Source of the DNA: Bacteroidetes bacterium MedPE-SWsnd-G2
Lineage (GTDB): Bacteria; Bacteroidota; Bacteroidia; Flavobacteriales; Flavobacteriaceae
Direction: 5' to 3'
Length of the DNA stretch: 64,000 bases
NCBI GenBank assembly: GCA_001874335.1
Contig: MPDE01000004.1
Location: forward strand, 62,001-126,000
Part shown: positions 43,603 to 51,656 of the stretch, in pieces
How the letters are laid out: every line of letters starts with the position of its first letter
Numbering within the stretch: position 1 is the first letter of the stretch
Made by a program: the position numbers and the translations under genes
The notes under the pieces: model-generated
Seen by the model: only the letters and a program-made list of their open reading frames with translations
What the model was told of the DNA's origin: nothing
Databases searched by the model: none

Positions 43603-45021
43603 TTATAGTATTGCGTTTAGTCCTAATTGTTTTCCTTTTTCTAACATTAAATTAAAAGCGGCGTCGTGTTCGTTTGGAATATCACCTTCTAAAATTGCTT
43701 CTTTTATGGCGTCTTTAATTATTCCAATTTCTTTTGAAGGCTTTAGATTAAACGTTTTCATGATTTCTTCACCACTTACAGGAGGTTGAAAATTTCTAAC
43801 GTGATCTCTTTCTTCAACTTCAATTATTTTCTCTCTAACAATTTTGAAATTGTTATGATATTTTTGAAATTTTTTCGAGTTTTTTGTAGTTATATCTGCT
43901 TCACAAAGCGTCATTAAATCTTCTACATAATCTCCAGCATCAAATACCAAACGTCTTACCGCACTATCGGTAACCTTATCTTGGGCTAAAACAATTGGTC
44001 GAGAACTCATGAATACCATTTTCTGAACGAACTTCATTTTGTCATTCAACGGCATTTTTAATTTCTTGAAAAGTGTATAGACCATTTTAGATCCTTCAAA
44101 TTCATGACCGTGAAAAGTCCAGCCTACACGCTTACTAAATTTTTTGGTTGGTGCTTTTCCAATATCATGTAATAAAGCAGCCCATCTTAACCATAAATTA
44201 TCTGTAGTTAAGGCTATATTATCAACGACTTCTAAAGTATGATAAAAATTATCTTTGTGCTTTTGTCCTTCAACTTCATCAATTCCTTTTAAATCACAAA
44301 GTTCAGGAAGAATGTGTTTTAATAAACCGGTTTTTTCTAAAAGTAAAAAGCCTATAGAAGGTACAGGGCTTTCTAATATTTTATTTAATTCAACAACAAT
44401 ACGCTCCTTGGTAATTATTTTAATTCTTTCAGAATTTCTGCTAATAGCGTTTAAAGATTCTTTTTCAATTTTAAAATTTAACTGCGTAGCAAATCTAATA
44501 GCACGCATCATTCTCAAAGGATCGTCACTATAGGTGATGTCTGGATTTAATGGTGTACGAATAATTTTGTTTTCTAAATCACCTATTCCATTAAACGGAT
44601 CAAGTAAATCTGCAAAACCATTGCTGTTTAATTTAAGAGCTAATGCATTTATTGTAAAATCCCTTCTGTTTTGATCATCCTCAAGGCTGCCATTTTCAAC
44701 AACAGGATTTCTGCTGTCTTCTGAATACGACTCTTTTCGAGCACCAACAAATTCTATTTCGATGTCATCATACCTTAGCATTGCAGTGCCATAGGTTTTA
44801 AATATTTGAACTTTGGGGGTGTTTGGAAGTAAACTTGCTACTTTTTTTGCTAATGAAATTCCGCTGCCAATAGCCACCACATCAATATCTTTATGTGATC
44901 CTCTTTCTAAGAAAAAATCTCTAACAAACCCACCTATTACATAAGCATCGATGCCTAATTGTTCGGCTGCTTTAGAAATTACAGGAAATATATTGTGGGA
45001 TAAGGCTTTTTTGTAATTCAT
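43603..45021 (-). CDS. CCA tRNA nucleotidyltransferase with HD domain
   Basis: A 472-residue class II nucleotidyltransferase that adds or repairs the 3'-CCA of tRNA. The head domain has IGGFVRDFFLERGSHKDIDV (GG and DxD-type metal residues), followed by RRDFTINALAL and DPLRMMRAIRFATQ, all typical of the poly(A)/CCA polymerase family. The C-terminal part has an HD phosphohydrolase domain (WLRWAALLHDIGKAPTKKF with the HD pair and FHGHEFEGSKM). This NTase-HD architecture is standard for bacterial CCA enzymes. The activity (full CCA versus A-adding) cannot be told apart by eye. ATG start. Confidence 0.95.
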   Translation of the reverse strand: MNYKKALSHNIFPVISKAAEQLGIDAYVIGGFVRDFFLERGSHKDIDVVAIGSGISLAKKVASLLPNTPKVQIFKTYGTAMLRYDDIEIEFVGARKESYSEDSRNPVVENGSLEDDQNRRDFTINALALKLNSNGFADLLDPFNGIGDLENKIIRTPLNPDITYSDDPLRMMRAIRFATQLNFKIEKESLNAISRNSERIKIITKERIVVELNKILESPVPSIGFLLLEKTGLLKHILPELCDLKGIDEVEGQKHKDNFYHTLEVVDNIALTTDNLWLRWAALLHDIGKAPTKKFSKRVGWTFHGHEFEGSKMVYTLFKKLKMPLNDKMKFVQKMVFMSSRPIVLAQDKVTDSAVRRLVFDAGDYVEDLMTLCEADITTKNSKKFQKYHNNFKIVREKIIEVEERDHVRNFQPPVSGEEIMKTFNLKPSKEIGIIKDAIKEAILEGDIPNEHDAAFNLMLEKGKQLGLNAIL

Positions 45022-45069
45022 ATATCTAAATCACTACTTTAACTTAAAATAGTATGTTATTTGAGGTCG

Positions 45070-45630
45070 TTATTTTCGTAATACTGTTACAGTTCCGTTC
45101 GTTTCAATTTTTAAAATTGTTGATGGTTCTGAGGGTGTTATATTATCACGCAAATTTACGACATAGTCTACTTGTTTTAAAATCTCAGGACTTATTTCTT
45201 TAAAGGTCTTTGGTGTAGATTCTCCGCTAATATTTGCTGAGGTAGAAATAATAGGTTTATCAAATTGTTCTAATAGTAAATTGCAAAACTCCTGATTCAC
45301 TATTCTAATGGCAATAGTATCGTCTGCAGCTATTGCATTTTGTGCAATTCCTGTTGGGTTATTATAAATCACACTTGTAGGTTTCTGGGATTGATTTAAT
45401 ATGTTGTTTAACTCATCCGGGATTACCTTAATATGCCGTGATAGCATGTGTTTATTGCTCACTAAGCAAATCATAGATTTAGATTCTGCTCGCCTTTTAA
45501 TAGCGTAAATCTTGTTTACGGCTTCTAAATTTGTAGCATCACATCCCAAACCCCAAACTGTATCTGTTGGGTATAAAATGATACCACCATTTTTTAAAAC
45601 ATTAAGCGCTAAATTTACTTCTTTTTGCAT
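45070..45630 (-). CDS. tsaC: L-threonylcarbamoyladenylate synthase (TsaC/YrdC-type)
   Basis: A 186-residue YrdC-fold enzyme making threonylcarbamoyl-AMP from Thr, bicarbonate and ATP, the first step of t6A37 tRNA modification. Visible motifs are GGIILYPTDTVWGLGCDA (N-terminal nucleotide/Thr pocket), KRRAESKSMICLVSN, IAIRIVNQEF and ISTSANISGEST near residue 135. The short length without the Sua5 C-terminal domain fits TsaC. A TATTTTTG box lies 4 bases before the ATG, suggesting a leaderless mRNA. Divergent from the LPS glycosyltransferase operon. Confidence 0.93.
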   Translation of the reverse strand: MQKEVNLALNVLKNGGIILYPTDTVWGLGCDATNLEAVNKIYAIKRRAESKSMICLVSNKHMLSRHIKVIPDELNNILNQSQKPTSVIYNNPTGIAQNAIAADDTIAIRIVNQEFCNLLLEQFDKPIISTSANISGESTPKTFKEISPEILKQVDYVVNLRDNITPSEPSTILKIETNGTVTVLRK

Positions 45631-45634
45631 GTTA

Positions 45635-45642
45635 CAAAAATA
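45635..45642 (-). promoter_or_regulatory. tsaC -7 box, predicted leaderless
   Basis: TATTTTTG on the minus strand fits TAnnTTTG and is followed by TAAC and the ATG. The layout is the same as at uvrB. No TTG is seen at a suitable upstream distance, so the call rests on the -7 box. Confidence 0.5.
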
Positions 45643-45677
45643 CTAAAGCCGTGGCAAAGGATATTTAAATTTACCTT

Positions 45678-45685
45678 TATATTTG
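45678..45685 (+). promoter_or_regulatory. -7 box of the LPS glycosyltransferase operon
   Basis: TATATTTG fits TAnnTTTG, 18 bases before the GT4 start codon. A weak GTGG (45651-45654) is in the -33 area; no proper TTG. Confidence 0.5.
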
Positions 45686-45703
45686 TACACTTAAACCGTA
45701 TTT

Positions 45704-46810
45704 ATGAAGATTTTACATCTTTCCGGAGCTCGTTCTTGGGGAGGCAATGAACAGCAATTGGTAGATTTAATTTTCGAACTTAAAAACATTAATATAGATA
45801 GCGCTTTATTTTGTTTTGAAGGCAGTGAGTTAAACACATATGCTAAAGCACAGAATTTAACTGTATGTGCAGTGCCAAAAAGCAAGGTGTTTGGTTCTAA
45901 ATTTTTAAAGGCTTTTAAATCTTATATCGATAAACTTCAACCTGATGTAATTCACCTGCATACAAGTAATGCTGTAACTGCCTTTGTAGTAGCAGATTTA
46001 AAATATAAATTAAATATTCCTGCAGTTTTTTCAAAAAAAGGATTGAGTAATTCTGCTAGTTTATTGAGTGCGCTCAAATACAATTATTCAGGAATAAAAA
46101 AGATTTTATGCGTGTCAAAATATGTGGAGGAAGGGTTTAAGGCTATAATTAAGCCAAAAAATCATCATAGACTTTGCGTGGTGCATGATGGCTTAAATGT
46201 TTCAAGATCACAACAAATTAATAAAACCGATTTAAGAGCAGAGTATAACTTAGCTCAAAATGATATAATTGTAGGCTGTATTGCTAATCACAATAGAGCT
46301 AAAGATTTGATAACCTTTGTAAATGTTGCCAACCAATTGGTTCATGACAAAGGGATAAAGCAATTAAAGTTTGTCATTATAGGTAGTGAAGGAAAATATA
46401 CTTCAGTTTTTAAGCCACTTATTTCAGAATTTAAGCTTGAGAATCATGTGATTTTAACGGGCTTTGTCGAGCATGCAATGAGTTTAGTTCCGCAAATGGA
46501 TATTTACTTGGTGACTTCAGAGCGAGAAGGAGGACCATCATCTGCATTAGAGGCAGCCTTTCAAAAAAGACCAATTATTTCTACTGCTGTGGGTATTATG
46601 CCTGAGTTGATTGAAAACGGACAAAATGGTTATTTGTGCGAAGTAAAAGATGTAGACTGTCTCTCGGCTAAATTAGAACAGCTTGTAAACGATTCACAGT
46701 TAAGATCGGATTTTGGAGAAGCGGTTTACGATAAATTAATGCGTAATTTTACAGGGGAGAATTTAGCTTCCGAAACTTTAAAAGTCTATAAAGAAGTCAT
46801 TCATGATTAA
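45704..46810 (+). CDS. Glycosyltransferase family 4 (LPS/surface glycan)
   Basis: A 368-residue GT-B fold glycosyltransferase. The N-terminus MKILHLSGARSWGGNEQQLVDL is the usual acceptor-domain start. The C-terminal donor-binding half has GCIANHNRAKDL, KFVIIGSEGKYTSVF, HVILTGFVEHAM and the signature DIYLVTSEREGGPSSALEAAF with the ExxxxxxxE motif. Members use NDP-sugars and often build LPS core. It heads a plus-strand operon with two further genes; the next start (46803) lies inside this gene's last codons (8-base overlap). The exact sugar is unknown. Confidence 0.92.
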   Translation: MKILHLSGARSWGGNEQQLVDLIFELKNINIDSALFCFEGSELNTYAKAQNLTVCAVPKSKVFGSKFLKAFKSYIDKLQPDVIHLHTSNAVTAFVVADLKYKLNIPAVFSKKGLSNSASLLSALKYNYSGIKKILCVSKYVEEGFKAIIKPKNHHRLCVVHDGLNVSRSQQINKTDLRAEYNLAQNDIIVGCIANHNRAKDLITFVNVANQLVHDKGIKQLKFVIIGSEGKYTSVFKPLISEFKLENHVILTGFVEHAMSLVPQMDIYLVTSEREGGPSSALEAAFQKRPIISTAVGIMPELIENGQNGYLCEVKDVDCLSAKLEQLVNDSQLRSDFGEAVYDKLMRNFTGENLASETLKVYKEVIHD

Positions 46811-47597
46811 ATCGTCATTAATAATATCTACTTATAATTGGCCTGAAGCCTTAGAATTAGTATTGAATAGTGTAAAAGCGCAGTTGGTTTTACCTAATGA
46901 AGTATTGATTGCAGATGATGGTTCTGGAGAAGCTACAAAAAAAATGTTGGCTGAGTTTAAATCCGATTTTCCTGTGCCTTTAATTCATGTTTGGCATGAA
47001 GACACGGGGTTTAAAAAGGCTGTTATTTTGAACAAGGCCGTTGCCAAAGCTAAGAATGACTATATCATTCAAGCCGATGGCGATTGTATTTTGCATCCCA
47101 ATTTTGTTGCCGATCATTTAAGCTTGGCAAAACCGGGTCATTATTTGTTTGGTAGTAGGGTAAACATCCAAAAGTACTTTTTAGACGATTTGTTTGCTGC
47201 TAAAAAAACGAAGTTTTCAGCACTATCAAAAGGGATAAAAAAACGAACAAGAGCAATTCACTTTCCTGCTTTAAGTACGTTGTACAAACCAAAATCTAAA
47301 TTTTCAAAAAAGTTTAGAGGATGTAATACGTCATACTTTAAATCAGATTTTATAAAAGTGAATGGCTATAATGAAGAGTTTGAAGGTTGGGGTAGAGAAG
47401 ACTCGGAACTTGCAATTAGGTTTCATAATGTTGGTCTTTTAGGACACCGACTTAGATATAAAGGAATTGTGTTTCATATTTATCACCATGAAAAATCTAA
47501 AAGTAGGTTAGAAATTAATAACGATATAGAGCAGCATACCATTAATAATAAGGTTGTTTGGTGTGTAAACGGCATAGATAAATATTTAGATGAATAG
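46803..47597 (+). CDS. Glycosyltransferase family 2 with C-terminal galactosyltransferase-like region
   Basis: A 264-residue GT-A glycosyltransferase. SLIISTYNWPEALELVLNSV and VLIADDGSGEATKKML form the nucleotide-binding part, and YIIQADGDCILHPNF contains the DxD metal motif. The second half, KFRGCNTSYFKSDFIKVNGY with FEGWGREDSELAIRF, is the Glyco_transf_7C-like segment with the catalytic ED pair. Such enzymes extend LPS core or O-antigen. It overlaps the GT4 gene by 8 bases and the kinase-like gene by 8 bases, giving translational coupling across all three. Confidence 0.92.
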   Translation: MIKSSLIISTYNWPEALELVLNSVKAQLVLPNEVLIADDGSGEATKKMLAEFKSDFPVPLIHVWHEDTGFKKAVILNKAVAKAKNDYIIQADGDCILHPNFVADHLSLAKPGHYLFGSRVNIQKYFLDDLFAAKKTKFSALSKGIKKRTRAIHFPALSTLYKPKSKFSKKFRGCNTSYFKSDFIKVNGYNEEFEGWGREDSELAIRFHNVGLLGHRLRYKGIVFHIYHHEKSKSRLEINNDIEQHTINNKVVWCVNGIDKYLDE

Positions 47598-48360
47598 GGT
47601 ACGAAAAATCCAAAATATATTTAGTAATCATCAAAATTACTTTGATGATATCATTACCAATTATGATACAAGTGGTGAATCTTACGGTAACCAGGATCGA
47701 AATTCGTTAAGGCTTTTTAAGTTAGGAGATCACACGGTAAATGTAAAATCATTTAAAATCCCCAATGTAATCAATCAAGTTGCTTACCGTTTTTTTAGAA
47801 AAAGTAAGGCACAACGCTCTTTTGAATATGCAAATAGACTTGATGTTTTGAAAATTGGAACACCACAACCAATAGCCTATTATGAGTATAAAACTGCATT
47901 CTTATTTAAAAAGAGTTATTATTTGAGTTTGCATTTAGATTATGATTTGACTTATAGAGAATTGACAACAGATCTTAATTATCCTGATCATGAGTCTATT
48001 TTAAGGGCCTTTACAAGGTTTACTTATCAGTTACATGAAGCTGGAGTAAACTTTTTAGATCATTCTCCAGGTAATACTCTAATTACGACTGAAAATGACG
48101 ATTATAAATTCTATTTGGTAGATTTAAATAGAATGGAATTTGGACAACTAGATATTAAAGCAAGAATCAAAAATTTTGCTAAACTTACCATTCACAAATC
48201 TATGATTGAAGTGATGAGTGATGAGTATTCAAAATTAACGGGAGAGGATTATAATTTTATTTTCGATTTAATGTGGAAGTATACAGAAGAGTTTCAAAAT
48301 AAATTTCATCGTAAAAGAAGAATAAAAAATAAGATTATGTTTTGGAGAGCTGCAAAATAA
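47590..48360 (+). CDS. InaA/Kdo-kinase-like lipopolysaccharide kinase family protein
   Basis: A 256-residue protein-kinase-like protein of the LPS kinase (KdkA/WaaP/InaA) group. The catalytic loop is seen as EAGVNFLDHSPGNTLI near residues 147-162 (Asp in LDHSPGN), followed by the metal-binding Asp in YKFYLVDLNRMEF. The N-lobe carries HTVNVKSFKIPNVINQVAY with the candidate nucleotide-binding Lys. A kinase that phosphorylates Kdo or heptose in the LPS core is the likely role, supported by the two glycosyltransferase genes in front and the GT2/GT9 genes behind. Its stop is directly adjacent to the stop of the convergent GT2 gene (no spacer). Confidence 0.85.
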   Translation: MNRVRKIQNIFSNHQNYFDDIITNYDTSGESYGNQDRNSLRLFKLGDHTVNVKSFKIPNVINQVAYRFFRKSKAQRSFEYANRLDVLKIGTPQPIAYYEYKTAFLFKKSYYLSLHLDYDLTYRELTTDLNYPDHESILRAFTRFTYQLHEAGVNFLDHSPGNTLITTENDDYKFYLVDLNRMEFGQLDIKARIKNFAKLTIHKSMIEVMSDEYSKLTGEDYNFIFDLMWKYTEEFQNKFHRKRRIKNKIMFWRAAK

Positions 48361-49119
48361 TTAGAGTTTTGGATGCCAAAGCCTATAAAGTTTTATGTAT
48401 TTTAGAAAGGTCACATTATAAGTTTGCACACAGATTATAAAACCATTTAGCCCATCTAAAAACCCTAACCTTAAAAAATAAGCTTTGAAAAAGGCCCATG
48501 AAGGTCTAAATACAATCTTGAAAATTGACGATTTTTTTCCCAATTTAAAATAAGCATTTGCGGCAATTGTAGAAAAATTTTCAACCTTTTGATTGTGCTC
48601 TTGATAATCACGATAAATCCAATGCAGTAAATCTCCTTTTAAGTGGCCTTTGGTACATCCTTTTTTTAAGGTGTAACAATCATGGGGGTTTATGCCTTTC
48701 CATTCGCCGCTACCTTTTTTAAAGAGTCTTAGTTTTCTGTCTGGATACCAATCGGAATGGTTAATCCATTGCCCACAGTAGTTGTTTTTTCTGTTGCTAT
48801 AGTAGCCATCAAATTCCCAGTTAGATTTTACTTTTAATATGGATTGTGTAAGTTCTTCTGAAAGCGCTTCATCCCCGTCTAATGATAATATATAGTCATT
48901 AGACGCAAGACTCAAAGCAAAGTTTTTTTGCTCGATATAACCTTCAAATTCACGTTCTACAAATACAACATTATGCTTTGCACAAATGGCTTTAGTATCA
49001 TCTGTAGAAAAAGAATCTACAACTACAATTTCATCAGCAACAGCTTTCAAGGACAAAAGGCATTTATCTAAATGTTCTTCCTCGTTAAAGGTTATAATTA
49101 CTGCAGAAAGATTAATCAT
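48361..49119 (-). CDS. Glycosyltransferase family 2, WaaE/KdtX-like
   Basis: A 252-residue GT2 of the LPS-core beta-glucosyltransferase (WaaE/KdtX) type. LSAVIITFNEEEHLDKCLLS, EIVVVDSFSTDDTKAIC and ILSLDGDEALSEEL (DxD) define the GT-A core. The acceptor-side part WYPDRKLRLFKKGSGEWKG is characteristic of the subgroup, and a hydrophobic C-terminal stretch (FRPSWAFFKAYFLRLGFLDG) probably contacts the membrane. It starts 1 base after the GT9 stop, in the minus-strand operon dapD-GT9-GT2. Confidence 0.92.
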   Translation of the reverse strand: MINLSAVIITFNEEEHLDKCLLSLKAVADEIVVVDSFSTDDTKAICAKHNVVFVEREFEGYIEQKNFALSLASNDYILSLDGDEALSEELTQSILKVKSNWEFDGYYSNRKNNYCGQWINHSDWYPDRKLRLFKKGSGEWKGINPHDCYTLKKGCTKGHLKGDLLHWIYRDYQEHNQKVENFSTIAANAYFKLGKKSSIFKIVFRPSWAFFKAYFLRLGFLDGLNGFIICVQTYNVTFLKYIKLYRLWHPKL

Positions 49120-49120
49120 T

Positions 49121-50182
49121 TTAAGAATTTGTGTGTTGTAAAAATAACTGTAATTCTGAAGTAAACAAATCTGGTTTAAAAGCTAGATATAATTCGTCGA
49201 CACGCTGCTTCATGTCTTTTTCAGATTTTCCTTGATAAATTTCTGGAGAAAAATCTTTTAAATGAACACTCACATTATCCTCGTTTTCAAAGAGACTCCA
49301 GGTAGCCTTGTCAATCCAGGGAGAAAAAATTGTGAATGTTTTTATGTTTAATGCTTTAGCCATATTAACTGCTCCGCCTTCATTGCCAATTAAGGCATCG
49401 CATAATGAAGTAAGCGCTAAAAATGATCGCAAACTACTACCGTATAAATCTATTTTAATATGAGATTTCGTTTTTTCGTTGCAGTAACTGAAAAGCGTAT
49501 CAACCTCTGGCTTTTGTTTCGGGATATAATTAAAAAGTAGAGTAGCGTTTGTTTGTTCAACAATTTGATCTAATACTTTGGCTAAGTAATCTAATGGATA
49601 AGTTTTGGTTGCTCCGCTGCCTAATGCACCAATCATATATATTGGCTTGTTTTTGTCTATGTGATGGCTTTCAATTAATCCTTTAGCTTCCGCAATTTCT
49701 TCAGAGGTTAAATAAATTTTAGGTTTAATAGGTTCTGGAGTAATGTCTAAAGGTTCAAGTAATTGCAATCGATTTAAAATAGCTAAGCCCATGCCTTGGA
49801 TAGGGGTTTTTGCTCTTTTGATATTATGAGTATAAACCCAAGAGGTATAGCTTTTGTGGTATGATATTTTTGTTTCAGCACCAGAAAACAAAGTGATAAT
49901 GTTGCTCGATAATTTAGAATAAACATCAATTATTACATCATAATTTTCCCGTTTTAACTTGGAACTAAATTTGAATAATTGACGTTTACTCTGTTCTATT
50001 TCTGGTGTAAAAAATACAAGTTTGTCTATAAATGGATTTTGATCTACAACAGCAGTGGTATGAGAGTTTACCAAATAATGTAATTCCCAATTGGGGTGAT
50101 GCTGCTTTATGGCTTCAAACAAAATACTGCTTGTAAGCACATCGCCAATCATTTTCTGCTGAATAATTAAAACCTTCTTCAT
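49121..50182 (-). CDS. Glycosyltransferase family 9 (heptosyltransferase-like)
   Basis: A 353-residue GT-B enzyme of the heptosyltransferase family. The start MKKVLIIQQKMIGDVLTSSI, then HYLVNSHTTAVVDQNPFID, YDVIIDVYSKLSSNIIT and the C-terminal CDALIGNEGGAVNMAKALNI are the family hallmarks (N-terminal GD-type catalytic residue, late GGAVNMA donor site). It likely adds a sugar to the LPS inner core. The gene is adjacent (0 bases) to dapD and 1 base ahead of the WaaE-like gene. Confidence 0.93.
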   Translation of the reverse strand: MKKVLIIQQKMIGDVLTSSILFEAIKQHHPNWELHYLVNSHTTAVVDQNPFIDKLVFFTPEIEQSKRQLFKFSSKLKRENYDVIIDVYSKLSSNIITLFSGAETKISYHKSYTSWVYTHNIKRAKTPIQGMGLAILNRLQLLEPLDITPEPIKPKIYLTSEEIAEAKGLIESHHIDKNKPIYMIGALGSGATKTYPLDYLAKVLDQIVEQTNATLLFNYIPKQKPEVDTLFSYCNEKTKSHIKIDLYGSSLRSFLALTSLCDALIGNEGGAVNMAKALNIKTFTIFSPWIDKATWSLFENEDNVSVHLKDFSPEIYQGKSEKDMKQRVDELYLAFKPDLFTSELQLFLQHTNS

Positions 50183-50998
50183 TTATACAGCGACATCGTA
50201 TTCTCTAAGCGCATCATTTAAAGATGTCTTTTTGTTTGTACTTGCTTTACGTTTTCCAATGATCAATGCACATGGTACATTGTAGTCACCTGCGGGAAAA
50301 GATTTGGTGTAACTACCAGGAATTACAACAGATCTGGCAGGAACAAGCCCTTTCATTTCTATTGGTTCATCTCCTGTGATATCAATTATTTTTGTAGATG
50401 CGGTTAAAACAACATTAGCGCCTAATACAGCTTCGGTTTCAACTTTTACACCTTCAACCACTATACAACGAGAGCCAATAAAAGCATTGTCTTCAATAAT
50501 TACTGGGGCAGCTTGAAGTGGTTCTAAAACACCACCGATACCAACACCTCCAGAAAGGTGAACATTTTTGCCAATTTGAGCACAACTTCCCACTGTTGCC
50601 CATGTATCTACCATGGTACCTTCATCAACATAGGCTCCTATATTTACATAACTTGGCATTAAAATTGTCCCTGAAGAAATATAAGCCCCATGTCTTGCCA
50701 CAGCGTGAGGTACAACTCGAATTCCTTTTTCAGCATAACCTCTTTTTAAAGGAATTTTATCATGAAATTCTAACGGACCAGCTTCAATGGTTTCCATTTT
50801 CTGGATTGGAAAATAAAGCACTACCGCTTTTTTTACCCACTCGTTTACTTGCCATCCATCAGCAGTCGGTTCTGCAACACGTAAGGTTCCTAAATCAAGT
50901 TGATTTACAACTTCTCTTATGGCAGTAATTGTATTTGCATCAGATAGTAAAGATCTATCATTCCATGCATTTTCTATAGTTTGTTGTAATTCTGTCAT
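50183..50998 (-). CDS. dapD: 2,3,4,5-tetrahydropyridine-2,6-dicarboxylate N-succinyltransferase
   Basis: A 271-residue left-handed beta-helix acyltransferase of lysine/diaminopimelate synthesis (succinyl-CoA + THDP to N-succinyl-2-amino-6-oxopimelate). After the helical N-terminal domain (QQTIENAWNDRSLL) the hexapeptide repeats are obvious: VARHGAYISSGTILMPSYVN, IGAYVDEGTMVDTWATVGSC, QIGKNVHLSGGVGIGG and NAFIGSRCIVVEGVKV. The length fits DapD. A TATCTTTG box sits about 20 bases before the ATG. The gene leads the minus-strand LPS glycosyltransferase operon, an arrangement with no obvious pathway link. Confidence 0.97.
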   Translation of the reverse strand: MTELQQTIENAWNDRSLLSDANTITAIREVVNQLDLGTLRVAEPTADGWQVNEWVKKAVVLYFPIQKMETIEAGPLEFHDKIPLKRGYAEKGIRVVPHAVARHGAYISSGTILMPSYVNIGAYVDEGTMVDTWATVGSCAQIGKNVHLSGGVGIGGVLEPLQAAPVIIEDNAFIGSRCIVVEGVKVETEAVLGANVVLTASTKIIDITGDEPIEMKGLVPARSVVIPGSYTKSFPAGDYNVPCALIIGKRKASTNKKTSLNDALREYDVAV

Positions 50999-51016
50999 GT
51001 ACTAAATCATTTTGTA

Positions 51017-51024
51017 CAAAGATA
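51017..51024 (-). promoter_or_regulatory. dapD -7 box
   Basis: TATCTTTG on the minus strand fits TAnnTTTG, with about 18 bases to the ATG. A TTG lies further upstream than usual (26-base spacer, 51051-51053). Confidence 0.5.
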
Positions 51025-51083
51025 AATGTATTATCGCGTACATAGGAAATCAAATTAATAAAAGTAGCATAAATTATTAGTAG

Positions 51084-51091
51084 TACATTTG
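51084..51091 (+). promoter_or_regulatory. ruvX -7 box
   Basis: TACATTTG fits TAnnTTTG, 15 bases before the ATG. No clear TTG at -33. Confidence 0.5.
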
Positions 51092-51106
51092 CAAAAACTT
51101 TTTTAA

Positions 51107-51517
51107 ATGGGACGCATATTAGCCATTGATTTTGGTACAAAAAGAACAGGGATTGCAGTAACTGATGAACTTCAAATTATAGCTTCTGGCTTGACGACGG
51201 TGGCTACAAAAGAGTTAATTCCGTTTCTAAAATCATATGTAGAAAAAGAAAATGTCGAACTGTTTGTAATTGGGGAACCTAAACAAATGGATAACTCACC
51301 TTCAGAAAGCGCTGAGGCAATTTCAAGTTTTATTTCTAAGTTAATGCATCATTTGCCACAAATACCTATAAAACGAATTGATGAACGTTTTACTTCAAAA
51401 ATGGCTTTTCAAACGATGTTGGATAGTGGGTTGAAAAAAGGCCAAAGAAAAAACAAAGGACTAATAGATGAAATTAGCGCCACCATTATTTTGCAAAGTT
51501 ATTTGTATTCAAAATAA
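51107..51517 (+). CDS. ruvX: Holliday junction resolvase-like YqgF/RuvX
   Basis: A 136-residue RNase H-fold nuclease. GRILAIDFGTKRTGIAVTDE holds the first catalytic Asp, LFVIGEPKQMDNSPSESA carries the conserved Gly-Glu/Pro strand, and IDERFTSKMAFQTML and NKGLIDEISATIIL contain the remaining acidic residues. The family is implicated in pre-16S rRNA 5' end maturation and was first predicted to be a Holliday junction resolvase. Length is normal. It is divergent from dapD. Confidence 0.95.
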   Translation: MGRILAIDFGTKRTGIAVTDELQIIASGLTTVATKELIPFLKSYVEKENVELFVIGEPKQMDNSPSESAEAISSFISKLMHHLPQIPIKRIDERFTSKMAFQTMLDSGLKKGQRKNKGLIDEISATIILQSYLYSK

Positions 51518-51523
51518 AAACCC

Positions 51524-51553
51524 TTGTTTTTGTAAGAATAATTTGTAGATTTA
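51524..51553 (+). promoter_or_regulatory. Candidate promoter of the small T9SS type A gene
   Basis: TTG (51524-51526), 19 bases, TAGATTTA (51546-51553). The box lacks the final G. It would give a leader of about 100 bases. Confidence 0.35.
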
Positions 51554-51656
51554 CACCGTTAAACGGAAAAAATAACCCTTTTGTCCTGATTCTAAGAGAA
51601 TTAATTGTATATTGGGTTATAAGTTTTTTGAATAACTGCCTTAAATCAAACAAGTT

